A DNA stretch of 64,000 nucleotides from JAJCYK01 sp965212195 (lineage in GTDB: Bacteria > Bacteroidota > Bacteroidia > Cytophagales > Cyclobacteriaceae): the NCBI GenBank assembly GCA_965212195.1, contig CBDBUW010000010.1:434001-498000 (forward strand). Direction: 5' to 3'. Numbering within the stretch: position 1 is the first letter of the stretch; each line of letters opens with the position of its first letter. Under the pieces are notes generated by a model. It was given only the letters and a program-made list of their open reading frames with translations, did not search any database and was not told the DNA's origin. The translations under genes were made by a program, and so were the position numbers. Shown here in pieces: positions 1 to 8,744 of the stretch.

Positions 1-279
1 TTGTAGGTCTTCAGCGATTAAAGCCTCAAAGTTTGGCTGGGCGGTAGGTCCATATACGATCTGAGCTCCAGTTTTTTTGGCTAGATCCAAATGTCCGGAA
101 ACAAAATCTGCATGAAAGTGCGTTTCCAGCACATATTTGATGGTTGCTTGATTTTCTTTGGATCTTTCAATGTAGGGAGCCACCTCCCTGAGAGGGTCGA
201 TAATAGCTGCTTCGCCGTTTGATTCAATATAATAGGCTGCTTCTGCTAAACACCCGGTGTAGATTTGTTCTATTTTCAT
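1..279 (-). CDS. MBL-fold metallohydrolase, ETHE1/persulfide dioxygenase-like (5' part, runs off the window)
   Basis: Only the first 93 codons are present; the gene continues past position 1. The peptide starts MKIEQIYTGCLAEAAYYI and contains THFHADFVSGH (about residues 51-61), the HxHxDxxxGH metal-binding motif of metallo-beta-lactamase folds in the form typical of ETHE1-like persulfide dioxygenases and of MBL-rhodanese fusions. Those enzymes are Fe(II) proteins that oxidise glutathione persulfide to sulfite. A C-terminal rhodanese domain cannot be checked here. It lies just downstream of a Crp/Fnr-type gene on the same strand, with a palindrome in the gap, which suggests control by that regulator. 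The substrate is inferred from family only. Confidence 0.85.
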   Translation of the reverse strand, partial: MKIEQIYTGCLAEAAYYIESNGEAAIIDPLREVAPYIERSKENQATIKYVLETHFHADFVSGHLDLAKKTGAQIVYGPTAQPNFEALIAEDLQ

Positions 280-334
280 GATGGCCGTATTTTATTTTTT
301 GATACTATAAAGTACGGCTAAAGACTATTGAAAG

Positions 335-354
335 TGTGTTACTTTAGTTACACA
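335..354. promoter_or_regulatory. Palindromic operator, candidate Crp/Fnr-family site
   Basis: The sequence TGTGTTACTTTAGTTACACA is a near-perfect dyad (arms TGTG-N-ACT and AGT-N-ACAC). It sits about 55 bp upstream of the MBL-fold gene and just beyond the stop of the Crp/Fnr gene. Its half-site differs from the ATGAT/TTGAT boxes elsewhere in the window, so it probably serves a different regulator, most simply the adjacent Crp/Fnr protein. A TACTTTAT stretch on the minus strand, roughly 25 bp downstream of the dyad, partly matches the Bacteroidota -7 element TAnnTTTG. Binding is inferred. Confidence 0.5.
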
Positions 355-373
355 AATACATGACAGATATCAG

Positions 374-1024
374 TTACAAAATCTCCAAACGATTACGATG
401 CTGTTCGATCTTGCCTTGCCGCTCCAATTGCTTTAATAACCTGGAGATCACCACCCGCGATGAGTTGAGTTCTCGGGCAATCTGTTGGTGAGTCATGTTT
501 ATGGTAAAGGATCCGGTGGCCTGCTTTTTATCGAGCAGGAACTTATAAAGTCGTTCGTCCATCTTAAGAAAAGCAATACTGTCCACTGTTTCCAATAATT
601 CATCAAAACGGGCTTGATAGGATCGGAATACAAAACGTCTGAAGGATTGGTGTTTTTGGATCCATCCATCCAAATGGGCCATGGGCACCATCCAAAGCAA
701 GGAGTCTTCTTCAGCGGTTACTTTGAACTGGTTGGGTTTAGCTTCTAAACAGCAGGTTATGGACATGGCGCAAGTCTCCCCACCTTCCAGATAGTACAAC
801 AGGATCTCATTTCCATTTTGATCCTCCCTCATTACTTTCAGCAACCCTTTTATTACAAAAGGCATTTCTTGCGATTTGCTGCCGGGACTAATGATGACTT
901 GTTGGGCTCGAACCTGTTTAGAACGCCCCAACTGTACGATTTCCTCCACCAATGGAGGTTCTAATCCGGCTTGGGTTAGCAGAAGTGCAATGGATGATTG
1001 CAAGTGAGTTACCATTTCTTTCAC
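374..1024 (-). CDS. Crp/Fnr family transcriptional regulator
   Basis: A 216-residue protein with a cyclic-nucleotide-binding-type beta-roll (about residues 25-125), dimerisation helix and C-terminal winged HTH (MTHQQIARELNSS followed by the recognition helix to about residue 200). The recognition helix reads SSRVVISRLL. Aligned with FNR (VETISR), the base-reading Glu209 is replaced by Val191, while Ser194 and Arg195 are kept, so it should not read the classical TTGAT half-site. Cys85, Cys91 and Cys92 sit in the effector domain; there is no N-terminal FNR cysteine cluster. It is followed by an ETHE1-like gene, so a role in sulfide or persulfide response is a reasonable inference. Confidence 0.9.
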   Translation of the reverse strand: MKEMVTHLQSSIALLLTQAGLEPPLVEEIVQLGRSKQVRAQQVIISPGSKSQEMPFVIKGLLKVMREDQNGNEILLYYLEGGETCAMSITCCLEAKPNQFKVTAEEDSLLWMVPMAHLDGWIQKHQSFRRFVFRSYQARFDELLETVDSIAFLKMDERLYKFLLDKKQATGSFTINMTHQQIARELNSSRVVISRLLKQLERQGKIEQHRNRLEIL

Positions 1025-1087
1025 CCGGGAAAGTTATCAAATCCCTTCCAATGAAATATTGATCTTTGTCATTCCCACCGATACTAT

Positions 1088-2638
1088 CTATCTACCCTTC
1101 AACAATCTTAAGGTTCGGGTATGCTTCCCATAACGAAATTTTGCTAAGTACAAGTCCTCAGGAACAGGCTGTCCGTTTCTTCCAATACCATTCCAACTAC
1201 AACTGTAAGACCCTGCTGGAAGTTGTTCCGAAACCAGCGTGGCCACTCGATTGCCTGCTTTATTGAAAATGGCAATTTCCACAAATCCATCCTGTGGGAT
1301 TTTATACGAAAGCTTTACACCATCATTAAAAGGGTTGGGACCTGCGATAGCAAATGTACAGGCGGTTCTAGGTGGATGCTTATGATCAGGTGCTGCGAAG
1401 CTCCAAACGTCATTATCTACATTCAGGTAGTTAAAGGGATCGGAAAAGTCGAATGTTTCACGGTCGCCGCCAAAAGTAAAGATGGCACTACCTCCTTTCC
1501 TATTACGAACCGTCAGGGCATCGAAATCATACTTGATATCTGTCGGTGATTGGGCATTCCAGGGTGAATCGCTTATCTTTTTCCATTTACGACCTTTGTC
1601 GCTAATCCATACATCCATAGGATTGGAGGGAATGGTAATGTCGAACCCTAGTCCAAAACCACCAAATAATACAAACTTGTTATTGGCTACCACTACCTGA
1701 TGACCGGGTCGGGCTATCCACTCTGCCGCCTGGGTAACCAATTGCCAATCAGCCCCGTTTCTGGTCCGCCATACGTCATTAAAATAAGGAGGACACCTGG
1801 GAGTTTGGTCGTTGCAAATAAACCCGTCTTCGCCGCCGATCATGTAGATATAACCATCTTTAACCACGGCGATCCCTCCTGCTCTGGGCTCCCAAGGTGC
1901 ATTTTCGACTAACTGCACCCAATCCCTTCCGTTTTTAGATTTCCAAACATCATTAAAATAAATTCGAACTGGCCCACCGGGCCCGATAATAGCAGAATCG
2001 TCGTTCACCGAACCTCCCATCACATATATCTCCCCTTTAAAAACCACAGCACTTAAGCCAGCTCTACCATCCCAGGGTGCATTAGCTGTCAACAATTCCC
2101 AATTCACCCCATCCTCGCTACGCCATACATCGTTAAAAAAGTCAGATTGCGAGACGAAAGGAGGAAAGGCGGGAGGCGGTGCGGGGTTGGGGATTACATT
2201 GAAATTTTGACCTCCCAGGACATACATGTATTTCCCTTTGGCCACAGCCTGAAAGTAGGCACGGGCTGGCCAGTGATTTTGATCATCTGTTTCAAGCACC
2301 CTTTTCCAACTCTTGCCATAATTCTTGCTGCGCCATACGTCTCCCCATATTTCACTAGCACCGGGTACCGGAAACGGGAGTACCGCCGGGTTGGTGGGAG
2401 TACGGCCTCCCATAAGAAAAAAGCTTTGGCCCTTTTGTAGCACCTGCAATCCCGCTCTGGGACTCCACATGGCATTATCGTTGATTTCTAACCACTCCCA
2501 ATGTTTAAAATTCCTATCAGATCGATGGTAGGGATTGCTTGAAGTAAGGGCGATAACCAAAGCAAGAATAGTCAGTTGATTGACTGTTTTTAAAAAGCCT
2601 TGAGGCGGTTTCAAGAATTGGTAAAAGTTAGTGATCAT
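1088..2638 (-). CDS. Secreted kelch-repeat protein with FlgD/T9SS-like C-terminal domain
   Basis: At least five kelch-type blades are visible, each of the form W-x-x-R-(A/P)-G/Y followed by a hydrophobic strand and GG (for example WDGRAGLSAVV and YVMGGS), which should close into a beta-propeller. The last 85 residues form an Ig-like domain beginning PNPFNDG and ending with an LRLLKGR strand, like FlgD-Ig and type A sorting domains of the type IX secretion system. I chose the ATG at 2638 because a hydrophobic segment (LTILALVIALTSS) follows at a signal-peptide distance; the frame is open to 2749. Function unknown; probably cell-surface or secreted. No operon partner is evident. Confidence 0.75.
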   Translation of the reverse strand: MITNFYQFLKPPQGFLKTVNQLTILALVIALTSSNPYHRSDRNFKHWEWLEINDNAMWSPRAGLQVLQKGQSFFLMGGRTPTNPAVLPFPVPGASEIWGDVWRSKNYGKSWKRVLETDDQNHWPARAYFQAVAKGKYMYVLGGQNFNVIPNPAPPPAFPPFVSQSDFFNDVWRSEDGVNWELLTANAPWDGRAGLSAVVFKGEIYVMGGSVNDDSAIIGPGGPVRIYFNDVWKSKNGRDWVQLVENAPWEPRAGGIAVVKDGYIYMIGGEDGFICNDQTPRCPPYFNDVWRTRNGADWQLVTQAAEWIARPGHQVVVANNKFVLFGGFGLGFDITIPSNPMDVWISDKGRKWKKISDSPWNAQSPTDIKYDFDALTVRNRKGGSAIFTFGGDRETFDFSDPFNYLNVDNDVWSFAAPDHKHPPRTACTFAIAGPNPFNDGVKLSYKIPQDGFVEIAIFNKAGNRVATLVSEQLPAGSYSCSWNGIGRNGQPVPEDLYLAKFRYGKHTRTLRLLKGR

Positions 2639-3000
2639 GTTGGGGGTCATTTTGGTCCATAAATAGGTTACACCGCATATAGGGGTTGCGGTCCTCACAA
2701 ACAAATGTGATAAATTCTGTGGCTGAAGAAATGAAGTTGGTGGTTCCACCGAAATAGAACCTAGATAATATAGGAAAAATAATAGTAATACTCAATCCAT
2801 CAAACTACCGCACTTTTGGCATCCCCAAATATTTTTCGTTTTACCGCCCTGATCGATAACCAGTCCCCACTCAACCATGGGCGGTTGGACTTTATCGAAA
2901 TTCGCCATTTGGAATTGACATGGTTTGTAGTTTAGGCCCCGTAATAGCATTAATCGAAGTGGATTGAAAATCTTTAGGTGCTACCAACATTAAGTGAATA
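2639..3000. other. Intergenic stretch without a supported gene
   Basis: Between the kelch gene and the hairpin at 3001 I see no ORF with protein-like composition. The segment should contain the promoter of the minus-strand kelch gene; the A/T-rich part around 2755-2800 is the likeliest place, but no motif is clear enough to name. Confidence 0.4.
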
Positions 3001-3074
3001 TGGTGCTAAACATTTAAGGGGGCAAAGTTCGATTTTTCGAGAGGGTTGCCCTCGTTTGGCACCATTATTTTTTT
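3001..3074 (+). other. Long two-part stem-loop followed by a T-run
   Basis: The arm TGGTGCTAAAC (3001-3011) pairs with GTTTGGCACCA (3054-3064) with one G-T wobble. An inner arm GGGGGCAA (3018-3025) pairs with TTGCCCTC (3046-3053) with one mismatch, and a short TCGA/TCGA stem lies in the loop. The plus strand then reads TTATTTTTTT. It has the form of an intrinsic terminator for plus-strand transcription, yet both flanking genes are on the minus strand. It may be a relic, a dispersed element, or a structured RNA end. Confidence 0.45.
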
Positions 3075-3136
3075 GCCGGGGATAGAGTTTCCGGGAAGTG
3101 GAAGCGCTGATTCGACTGACAGTTATGCCGGTTACT

Positions 3137-3949
3137 TTACAGCCCCAATCCCACCCTGGTATCGATATTGCAAGACTTAGTTTTAAGGCTTTTGTAGTGG
3201 AACACCAGCCGTAGCGGCCGGTGAGTAAATTCCGGGGGTATGCCCACTGCATAGCCGCTCGAACGGGGGTTACTGATCATCTCGCCCTTTTCATTGTACA
3301 CCTCTAACCGCTCCAATGCATAAGGGAATTGTATCCTATCTACTTGGTAGTTGATCCACTGCTGATCCCCTATATTGGAACTGCCATATTTGGATATGGT
3401 AATGGAGTCTTGGTCAACCATTACCTGGTTTTCCCGACCCAATATTTCCAGGTCAACAGATACCTTCTGGACTTTTGCATCCTGATCTACCACCCTGTAT
3501 ACCAAAGTCCCCTTTAACTCCACAAAGCTTGTTCCTGCAGCGGGCAGCGCCCAGCAATCTATTTCAAAACGAAATCCCACGGTATCATCCAGCACCTGGA
3601 CCTTGCCTGGATCCAGTAGCACACCGGTACGGGAAGTAAACTTTATACGGCCCCGCTTTGCCTGTTCCTCCACATAAGCATGGTAATCTTGCACCACTTT
3701 TTGATGAAGCTGTATCAAATCCTGGCCTTGATCGGTGTTGAACAAGCTTATATCGGTGGCCTCCGGATCCAGAGCTACCAGCTTTTCCTTTTCCTGTAAC
3801 CAATAATCCAGCAGAAACTGATCTTTAGTAAAGCTTATTTGTGGGACTTCCCGGCTTACCTGTACTTTCAAAAGGACCAGGTCTTGAGCGCTAAGTCCAA
3901 ATTGACCGTACAAAAAATACGCTGCCATTATATTGAGTAGTACTTTCAT
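3137..3949 (-). CDS. Exported protein of unknown function
   Basis: A 270-residue protein with an N-terminal signal-like segment (MKVLLNIMAAYFLYGQFGLSA) and a mixed alpha/beta body with no motif I recognise. The middle part (about residues 110-200) is rich in alternating hydrophobic residues and could be a beta-sandwich. It is alone between the hairpin at 3001 and the OmpA-like gene. Both neighbours are envelope genes, so a periplasmic or surface role is likely, but no function can be assigned. Confidence 0.7.
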   Translation of the reverse strand: MKVLLNIMAAYFLYGQFGLSAQDLVLLKVQVSREVPQISFTKDQFLLDYWLQEKEKLVALDPEATDISLFNTDQGQDLIQLHQKVVQDYHAYVEEQAKRGRIKFTSRTGVLLDPGKVQVLDDTVGFRFEIDCWALPAAGTSFVELKGTLVYRVVDQDAKVQKVSVDLEILGRENQVMVDQDSITISKYGSSNIGDQQWINYQVDRIQFPYALERLEVYNEKGEMISNPRSSGYAVGIPPEFTHRPLRLVFHYKSLKTKSCNIDTRVGLGL

Positions 3950-4022
3950 GTTAGATGTTTAAGCTTTGATAAGAAAATTAATGGAAAATAGGCCATCGGC
4001 AAAGATTTAGAACTAGTCAAAC

Positions 4023-5297
4023 TCAAAGTTTTACGAATTCCACGCGACGGTTATTGGCCTTGCCTTCAGGCGTAGTATTGGTATCCAGGGGAACGGTCTC
4101 CCCTTTGCCGGCGGTTTTTAGTCGATCTGCGGTAATTCCCTGGGCTATTAAGGCTTGCTTTACGGCTTGCGCCCGCTGGCCCGATAGTTTGAGGTTGTAA
4201 GCTTCGTCACCATCGCTATCGGTATGACCTTCAATACTGAAAGAAAGGTCTTGGTGATCCTGCATTAGCTTCACCACCTGGTTGATTACACCCATGGATT
4301 CCGGTTTAAGGGTTGCCTTGTTTACATCGAAGAGAATACCCCTGGTAACGAATTTACCCTCAGTCATCACACGGTCATACAATTTCTTGCCGCCTTCAGC
4401 GATGCGAATGTTCTTTATGGCTTTTATTTGTTTATTATCACCATCCGCTTGGGTCAGCACGCCCAATGAGAACATTTCCGGTTTGAAACCCAGGTTGGGG
4501 ATATTGAAAACCCGGTATTGATCCACGAACATTTTCAAAGAGCGCTGGTTGAAGGCTATGGCTATATGACGCCAGCCCGGGTCATTGGATTTCAACTCGC
4601 CCAGGTATGACTTAAATCCCTTCTTTTGACCATTGATCGATCCATTCAGATGTGCACCATATTGGTACAGGTTTATGGAGTAGTAGTAGTCCTTGCCATT
4701 TTTACCAAAACTAAACCAGGAGCCGGTGCCCGGCCATAGACGGATCAAGTATCGGTGATATTGCGGGTTTACCTTATTGTCGAAATAGGCATCGAACTCG
4801 ATAGTAAAGACCTCGGGTAGGTAATTGGCGCTATCCACAAGGGGCATAATTACCGTGTTATTCTTTAAGTTTATGATATTAACCCCATCCATAGATGCAT
4901 TTTCCGCATTGCCTTCCAGGAGGTCCCACCGGGAAGGGAATTCACCGTTCTCTTCACCCATTTGGTCATCGGCAAATATGATCTTATCCCCAGGTACAAA
5001 GTTGTATCGGGACCAGACCTGAGGGTCAGTTCTCTGTGGGTCGATTTCTTGTGGGTCTTCGGCAGACGGCATTCGATCCTGATGCGAAGAGGTTTCCTCA
5101 TCAGCTTGGTCCGAACCTTCTATACTTTCCTCAATTTTCTCCAGCCCTTTGTCAATGGCCTGATCTTCTTTTTGGGATTTCTTTATACGTACCTTTTGCT
5201 CTACCTTTTTCTTTAATCCTTTCAGGGATATTTTTTGAGCCGTTATGGGAGCGCCGGTGATTAAAACCACCAGGGCCAATATCAACATTCTATTCAT
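4023..5297 (-). CDS. OmpA-family protein with LamG-like middle domain
   Basis: A 424-residue exported protein: signal peptide (about 1-20), a charged Lys/Glu/Asp-rich linker (20-95), a middle region of about 190 residues with the strand pattern of a LamG/concanavalin-like lectin fold, and a C-terminal OmpA peptidoglycan-binding domain (about 320-424). The last contains RGILFDVNKATLKP, IEGHTDSDGD and NRRVEFVKL, including the Asp/Arg that hold meso-diaminopimelate. It should tether the outer membrane to peptidoglycan while presenting a carbohydrate- or protein-binding module. There is no N-terminal beta-barrel as in classical OmpA. Confidence 0.85.
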   Translation of the reverse strand: MNRMLILALVVLITGAPITAQKISLKGLKKKVEQKVRIKKSQKEDQAIDKGLEKIEESIEGSDQADEETSSHQDRMPSAEDPQEIDPQRTDPQVWSRYNFVPGDKIIFADDQMGEENGEFPSRWDLLEGNAENASMDGVNIINLKNNTVIMPLVDSANYLPEVFTIEFDAYFDNKVNPQYHRYLIRLWPGTGSWFSFGKNGKDYYYSINLYQYGAHLNGSINGQKKGFKSYLGELKSNDPGWRHIAIAFNQRSLKMFVDQYRVFNIPNLGFKPEMFSLGVLTQADGDNKQIKAIKNIRIAEGGKKLYDRVMTEGKFVTRGILFDVNKATLKPESMGVINQVVKLMQDHQDLSFSIEGHTDSDGDEAYNLKLSGQRAQAVKQALIAQGITADRLKTAGKGETVPLDTNTTPEGKANNRRVEFVKL

Positions 5298-5425
5298 AAT
5301 AGTGAGTGGTTAAATTTGGATTGATGGTCTTTATATATTTAGAAGCTCATATGTAAACGACTCCCCCGAAGTTTTTGTAATATTTTGAGTGAGGACTGCT
5401 ATTTTTGAACTTATATCTACAGTAT

Positions 5426-6286
5426 ATGGCAACTATGGTTCGACTTACTCTTTTTCTGTTCCTAATAGTGGGGTGCGTCAGTAAATCTCAAAAGCGGATA
5501 GATACTTTTATACTTCAAAGTGAGATTTTCGACAATAACAGAACCATCCGGGTGTATCTACCACCCTCCTATGACGGGGTAAAAACATTTAAGGTGTTGT
5601 ATATGAACGATGGACAGAACCTGTTTGGAGACAACGAAATAGGGGCTGTTGATGAATGGCATATGGATGAGATCCTGGATTCCTTAATTTCTGCAGTTGG
5701 ACTGGAACCTTTAATAGTAGTAGGCATTGACCATGCGGGCAAAGACCGTGGCAATGAATATTTACCCTGGCCCGACGAATACCTCTACCCACCTATTCCC
5801 CAGCCTGAAGGCTCGAAGTACCCGCACTTTCTGATGAAAGAAGTGATGCCTGCTATAGAAGCTAGGTACAATGTTCGCAATGGCCAAAAACATGCAGGTA
5901 TTGGCGGGGCCTCTTATGGAGGCCTTATATCCCTGTACACCCTGGTTTCACATCCTGAATCTTTTGGTTTCGCTCTTATCGAAAGTCCCTCCTTGTATGT
6001 GAACAATCAATCCATTCTGACTTTGGTCAAGGAACAAGGCGGCAGTTGGCCCACTCGTATATACTTGGGAATTGGCACTAATGAACTGGGACTGGAGCAT
6101 TGCGGGCTTAACAATCCGGACAATCAGATGGCCATAGAGGATGTAGACAGTCTATATAATTTGATCGGACAGCAGACGAATACCACGAAATGCTTCAAAT
6201 TTGTGGACAGTTGTGCGGTTCACAGTGAACTGGCCTGGTCAAGGAGATTGCCTCAGGCTTTGCAGTTTCTATTGGCGACTAACTAA
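5426..6286 (+). CDS. Putative esterase lipoprotein (alpha/beta hydrolase, esterase D type)
   Basis: An alpha/beta hydrolase of the PF00756 group (IroE/Fes/antigen 85 type). It shows RVYLPPSYD, VLYMNDGQNLF and the nucleophile elbow GGASYGGL with Ser at its centre; a late His (VHSELAW) completes a plausible triad. The N-terminus ends in IVGC, a lipobox, so the mature protein is probably a lipoprotein. I start at the ATG at 5426; a TTG at 5405 would add seven residues and spoil the signal peptide. The closest families cleave siderophore or carbohydrate esters; the substrate here is unknown. It is a single plus-strand gene among minus-strand neighbours. Confidence 0.85.
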   Translation: MATMVRLTLFLFLIVGCVSKSQKRIDTFILQSEIFDNNRTIRVYLPPSYDGVKTFKVLYMNDGQNLFGDNEIGAVDEWHMDEILDSLISAVGLEPLIVVGIDHAGKDRGNEYLPWPDEYLYPPIPQPEGSKYPHFLMKEVMPAIEARYNVRNGQKHAGIGGASYGGLISLYTLVSHPESFGFALIESPSLYVNNQSILTLVKEQGGSWPTRIYLGIGTNELGLEHCGLNNPDNQMAIEDVDSLYNLIGQQTNTTKCFKFVDSCAVHSELAWSRRLPQALQFLLATN

Positions 6287-6665
6287 ATTTCCCATTCCAA
6301 TTAATATAGTATGCCGGTTCATCTGACTTAATTTCCAAGGGGCCCCTCCACCCACCCGTTTTTAAATTACTAATTGAGGGTATCACTAGTTGAGATTGTA
6401 AAAAAAATAATTCACGGTGAACTGCTGTGCGTCTTTCTAAGAGAAGCCTATAATGGTCATAAATGATGGTATGGCCATACTTGCACTCATCCTGACCGAC
6501 GTTCAGTGATCTATGGCACAATGACAATGGATAAATAACCGGTATATGAATAGCACGAAGCATTACCCCATGAATTACACCCGGAATATAAAGAAAAAGA
6601 TGACGTTGAAACCTACCGTTTAGTTGGACCTCCTGTAAAGTCCCACGGTTTGGGGACTAGGCTTT
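6287..6665. other. Intergenic stretch without a supported gene
   Basis: An antisense frame of 94 codons (6279-6563, minus) overlaps the esterase stop and has no recognisable domain or signal peptide. I treat it as spurious. Nothing else is supported here. Confidence 0.35.
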
Positions 6666-6839
6666 TCACCTGGCGTTTTTGTTGATGGTGGTAAGTGTAC
6701 TTTCCAGGATATTCTCCAAATGAATGATAATGTTGTCGATAGATTTAAGATCCCTCTCGATGTTGGCAATAGTCTCATTGAGACGTTGTTCCTTTGAACC
6801 ATTTCTTAAGGCAATACTCGAGTAGCTTAGATTATCCAT
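6666..6839 (-). CDS. Small helical protein, 57 residues, unknown function
   Basis: A short open frame starting at an ATG at 6839 encodes MDNLSYSSIALRNGSKEQRL and continues with a heptad-like amphipathic helix (NETIANIERDLKSIDNIIIH, then LENILESTLTTINKNAR). The regular spacing of Ile/Leu, with Glu/Asp/Lys/Asn between them and no stop in 57 codons, looks like a real coiled-coil peptide. The other minus-strand frame over the same DNA (6620-6802) is Ser/Thr/Pro/Arg-rich and unlikely to code. There is no family match I can name and no signal peptide. It could be a small regulatory or oligomerising protein, or a remnant of a larger gene. Confidence 0.4.
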   Translation of the reverse strand: MDNLSYSSIALRNGSKEQRLNETIANIERDLKSIDNIIIHLENILESTLTTINKNAR

Positions 6840-7082
6840 GTTCGTATTTCTTAAGTGTACTTTCGTGAATCCTTTTTATTGACATTGACAAGTAATTTAC
6901 CAAAGCAAACTAGCATAATCAGGCCATTTTCGACGAATGGCAACAATCTCAGGATGAACTAAAGATTACGGTCTATAAACCTAATAGCCGCCTAATTGAT
7001 GGATATCGGCTTAAGACTAGGTCCATTATATATGCGGGATATCTGATAGGATTTGAAAAACTTCAATTCACTTACCAGACTT

Positions 7083-8744
7083 CTAGTAACTCCCGGTAGA
7101 AAACGTCACAGTTTTAATGGTTACATTTCCCAAGTGGTCATTGGCTTCGATCTCTAAGGTGTAATCCTCATTCTTTTTAAGTCCTTGAATAGGGGCAGCA
7201 TAAAGCTTCTTTTTCTTTCCGTTGAGGCTGTAGTAAATGCTCCCCATGGCTACTTGTTGATCGACGGCCGCCAGATATATGGTCGTATAAGAAGGATAGG
7301 TATCCCTTTCTATACTCTGATTGCTGAAATTGCAGGTAATATCCGGTCCCTGGACATCCGTGATAAATCGGACCTGTTTAGTATTTCGGTTGTTCACATG
7401 GTCATCGGCGAAGTAAGAGAGTACATGAGCTCCTGGGGATTCTACTGCCAACGGTTTGGTATATTCCAATTCTTCTTTACTATCATCCAGGGAATAACCA
7501 AAAGATTTCAAACCAGATTCGAAGTCCTTACCTGTTATTTTAAACTGGGATTGCGGGCCCACAATTAAGGTATCTCCTTTATAAAATGTAGGTCCGTCAA
7601 CACTCATATCTACGGATGGTCCGGTAAGATCCAGGTAAATAAGGCCCACGCTATGTTCAAAATTCGATTGATTTTTATTACCGGTTTGGTCCAATGCATA
7701 AAATTTTACCTTATGCTGACCAGAGTGATCCGGAAGATAAAAAGGCTGTTGATAGATCTGGTAGTCTTGGTTATTGATGGAGTACATCAAATCCTTTATG
7801 CCTGATTTGTTATCAACGGCGGTCAGTTTCAATTTAGTACGTCCTGAAAAATACACACGATCACCTACTATATACTTGTCTCCCAGTATATCTGCGGATA
7901 GAATAGGTGCGGTTTTATCCAGATAGAAGCCGACCATTTTGGTTGCCTCGCGATTACCGGTATGATCTACAGAATAATACTGCAATTGGTGACGACCATC
8001 GGGTAAAATCTGGAAAGGAATCCTTCCTCCCCGGTAGGGAAGGAATTCTTCCTGCTGATCAAATTTATAGTAAGAAGCTGAAACTCCGGAAAATGCGTCT
8101 TCAGCTTCCAGATAAATGCTGGAGTTTACAGAGATCACTTGGTTATCGGATATACCAATTATGTTGTGATACGTACTGGGGGCAGTAAGGTCCACCGCGA
8201 ATTTAACGGATTGAACTTCCTCCACATTGCCCACCCGGTCTATAGCATAAAAACTGTACTCATAACGTCCTTCCTCCTGGATGCTCATGGGCTGATAGGG
8301 GGCATAATCCATACCCTGCAGACTATAAAAAACCCGGTCTACTCCTGACATATCGTCACTGGAATTTAGATTAATTGACAGGTCAGCACTATAAAAATAA
8401 CCCTCTTTGGATCGATACTGAGAACTGCTGACCGCCTGCAATTTAGTTACCGGAGCTTTGCCGTCGGCATGCACTAGCAGCACATCCTCCCTCTGTGTTT
8501 GATGATTCAGGTGCTTTATGGTATGAACGCCATGGCCCTCAAAATAGATGGGGCCTGAAGAGTGGGTAGATAATTGCTTGGGAGCATCTTCAGGAGAAGT
8601 AGATGCGTAAATATAAATAGGCTGATCCGCCTTCTGAAAATATCTTCCGGCACTATCCACGAAGCTTTTGGGCTGCGGTGCAACTTGACCATTAACTCCC
8701 GCATAAAACCCCATACTTAAAATTAGAAGTATAATTCTATTCAT
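7083..8744 (-). CDS. Secreted multi-repeat Ig-like protein (OmpL47-type repeats)
   Basis: A 553-residue exported protein with signal peptide MNRIILLILSMGFYAGVNGQ. It carries four to five repeats of about 95 residues with a shared pattern: LTAxDxxSG(V/I), then YxxxxQxY or FxPY, then G.H.L.YYSxDxxGN..., ending VDLTAP. These match the repeats now called OmpL47-type beta-barrel or bacterial Ig-like domains. The start codon overlaps the 3' end of the histidine kinase gene by 8 bp, so the two are translationally coupled and probably work together. The protein may be an extracellular adhesin or wall-binding protein linked to the kinase. Function unproven. Confidence 0.8.
   Translation of the reverse strand: MNRIILLILSMGFYAGVNGQVAPQPKSFVDSAGRYFQKADQPIYIYASTSPEDAPKQLSTHSSGPIYFEGHGVHTIKHLNHQTQREDVLLVHADGKAPVTKLQAVSSSQYRSKEGYFYSADLSINLNSSDDMSGVDRVFYSLQGMDYAPYQPMSIQEEGRYEYSFYAIDRVGNVEEVQSVKFAVDLTAPSTYHNIIGISDNQVISVNSSIYLEAEDAFSGVSASYYKFDQQEEFLPYRGGRIPFQILPDGRHQLQYYSVDHTGNREATKMVGFYLDKTAPILSADILGDKYIVGDRVYFSGRTKLKLTAVDNKSGIKDLMYSINNQDYQIYQQPFYLPDHSGQHKVKFYALDQTGNKNQSNFEHSVGLIYLDLTGPSVDMSVDGPTFYKGDTLIVGPQSQFKITGKDFESGLKSFGYSLDDSKEELEYTKPLAVESPGAHVLSYFADDHVNNRNTKQVRFITDVQGPDITCNFSNQSIERDTYPSYTTIYLAAVDQQVAMGSIYYSLNGKKKKLYAAPIQGLKKNEDYTLEIEANDHLGNVTIKTVTFSTGSY

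Noticed and set aside
374..1024. The local Crp/Fnr protein as regulator of the ATGAT-type boxes
   Set aside because: It lacks the FNR Glu that reads TTGAT (Val191) and the FNR cysteine cluster, and its neighbouring dyad has other half-sites. It is not excluded but is less likely.
2974..3252. Ninety-two-codon minus-strand frame across the 3001 hairpin
   Set aside because: It overlaps the end of the exported protein gene in another frame and reads through the palindrome.
6279..6563. Ninety-four-codon minus-strand frame overlapping the esterase stop
   Set aside because: No signal peptide, domain or neighbour support, and composition typical of an antisense shadow.
6620..6802. Sixty-codon minus-strand frame in the gap before the Ig-like gene
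   Set aside because: Ser/Thr/Pro/Arg-rich shadow of the more protein-like 57-residue frame at 6666-6839.
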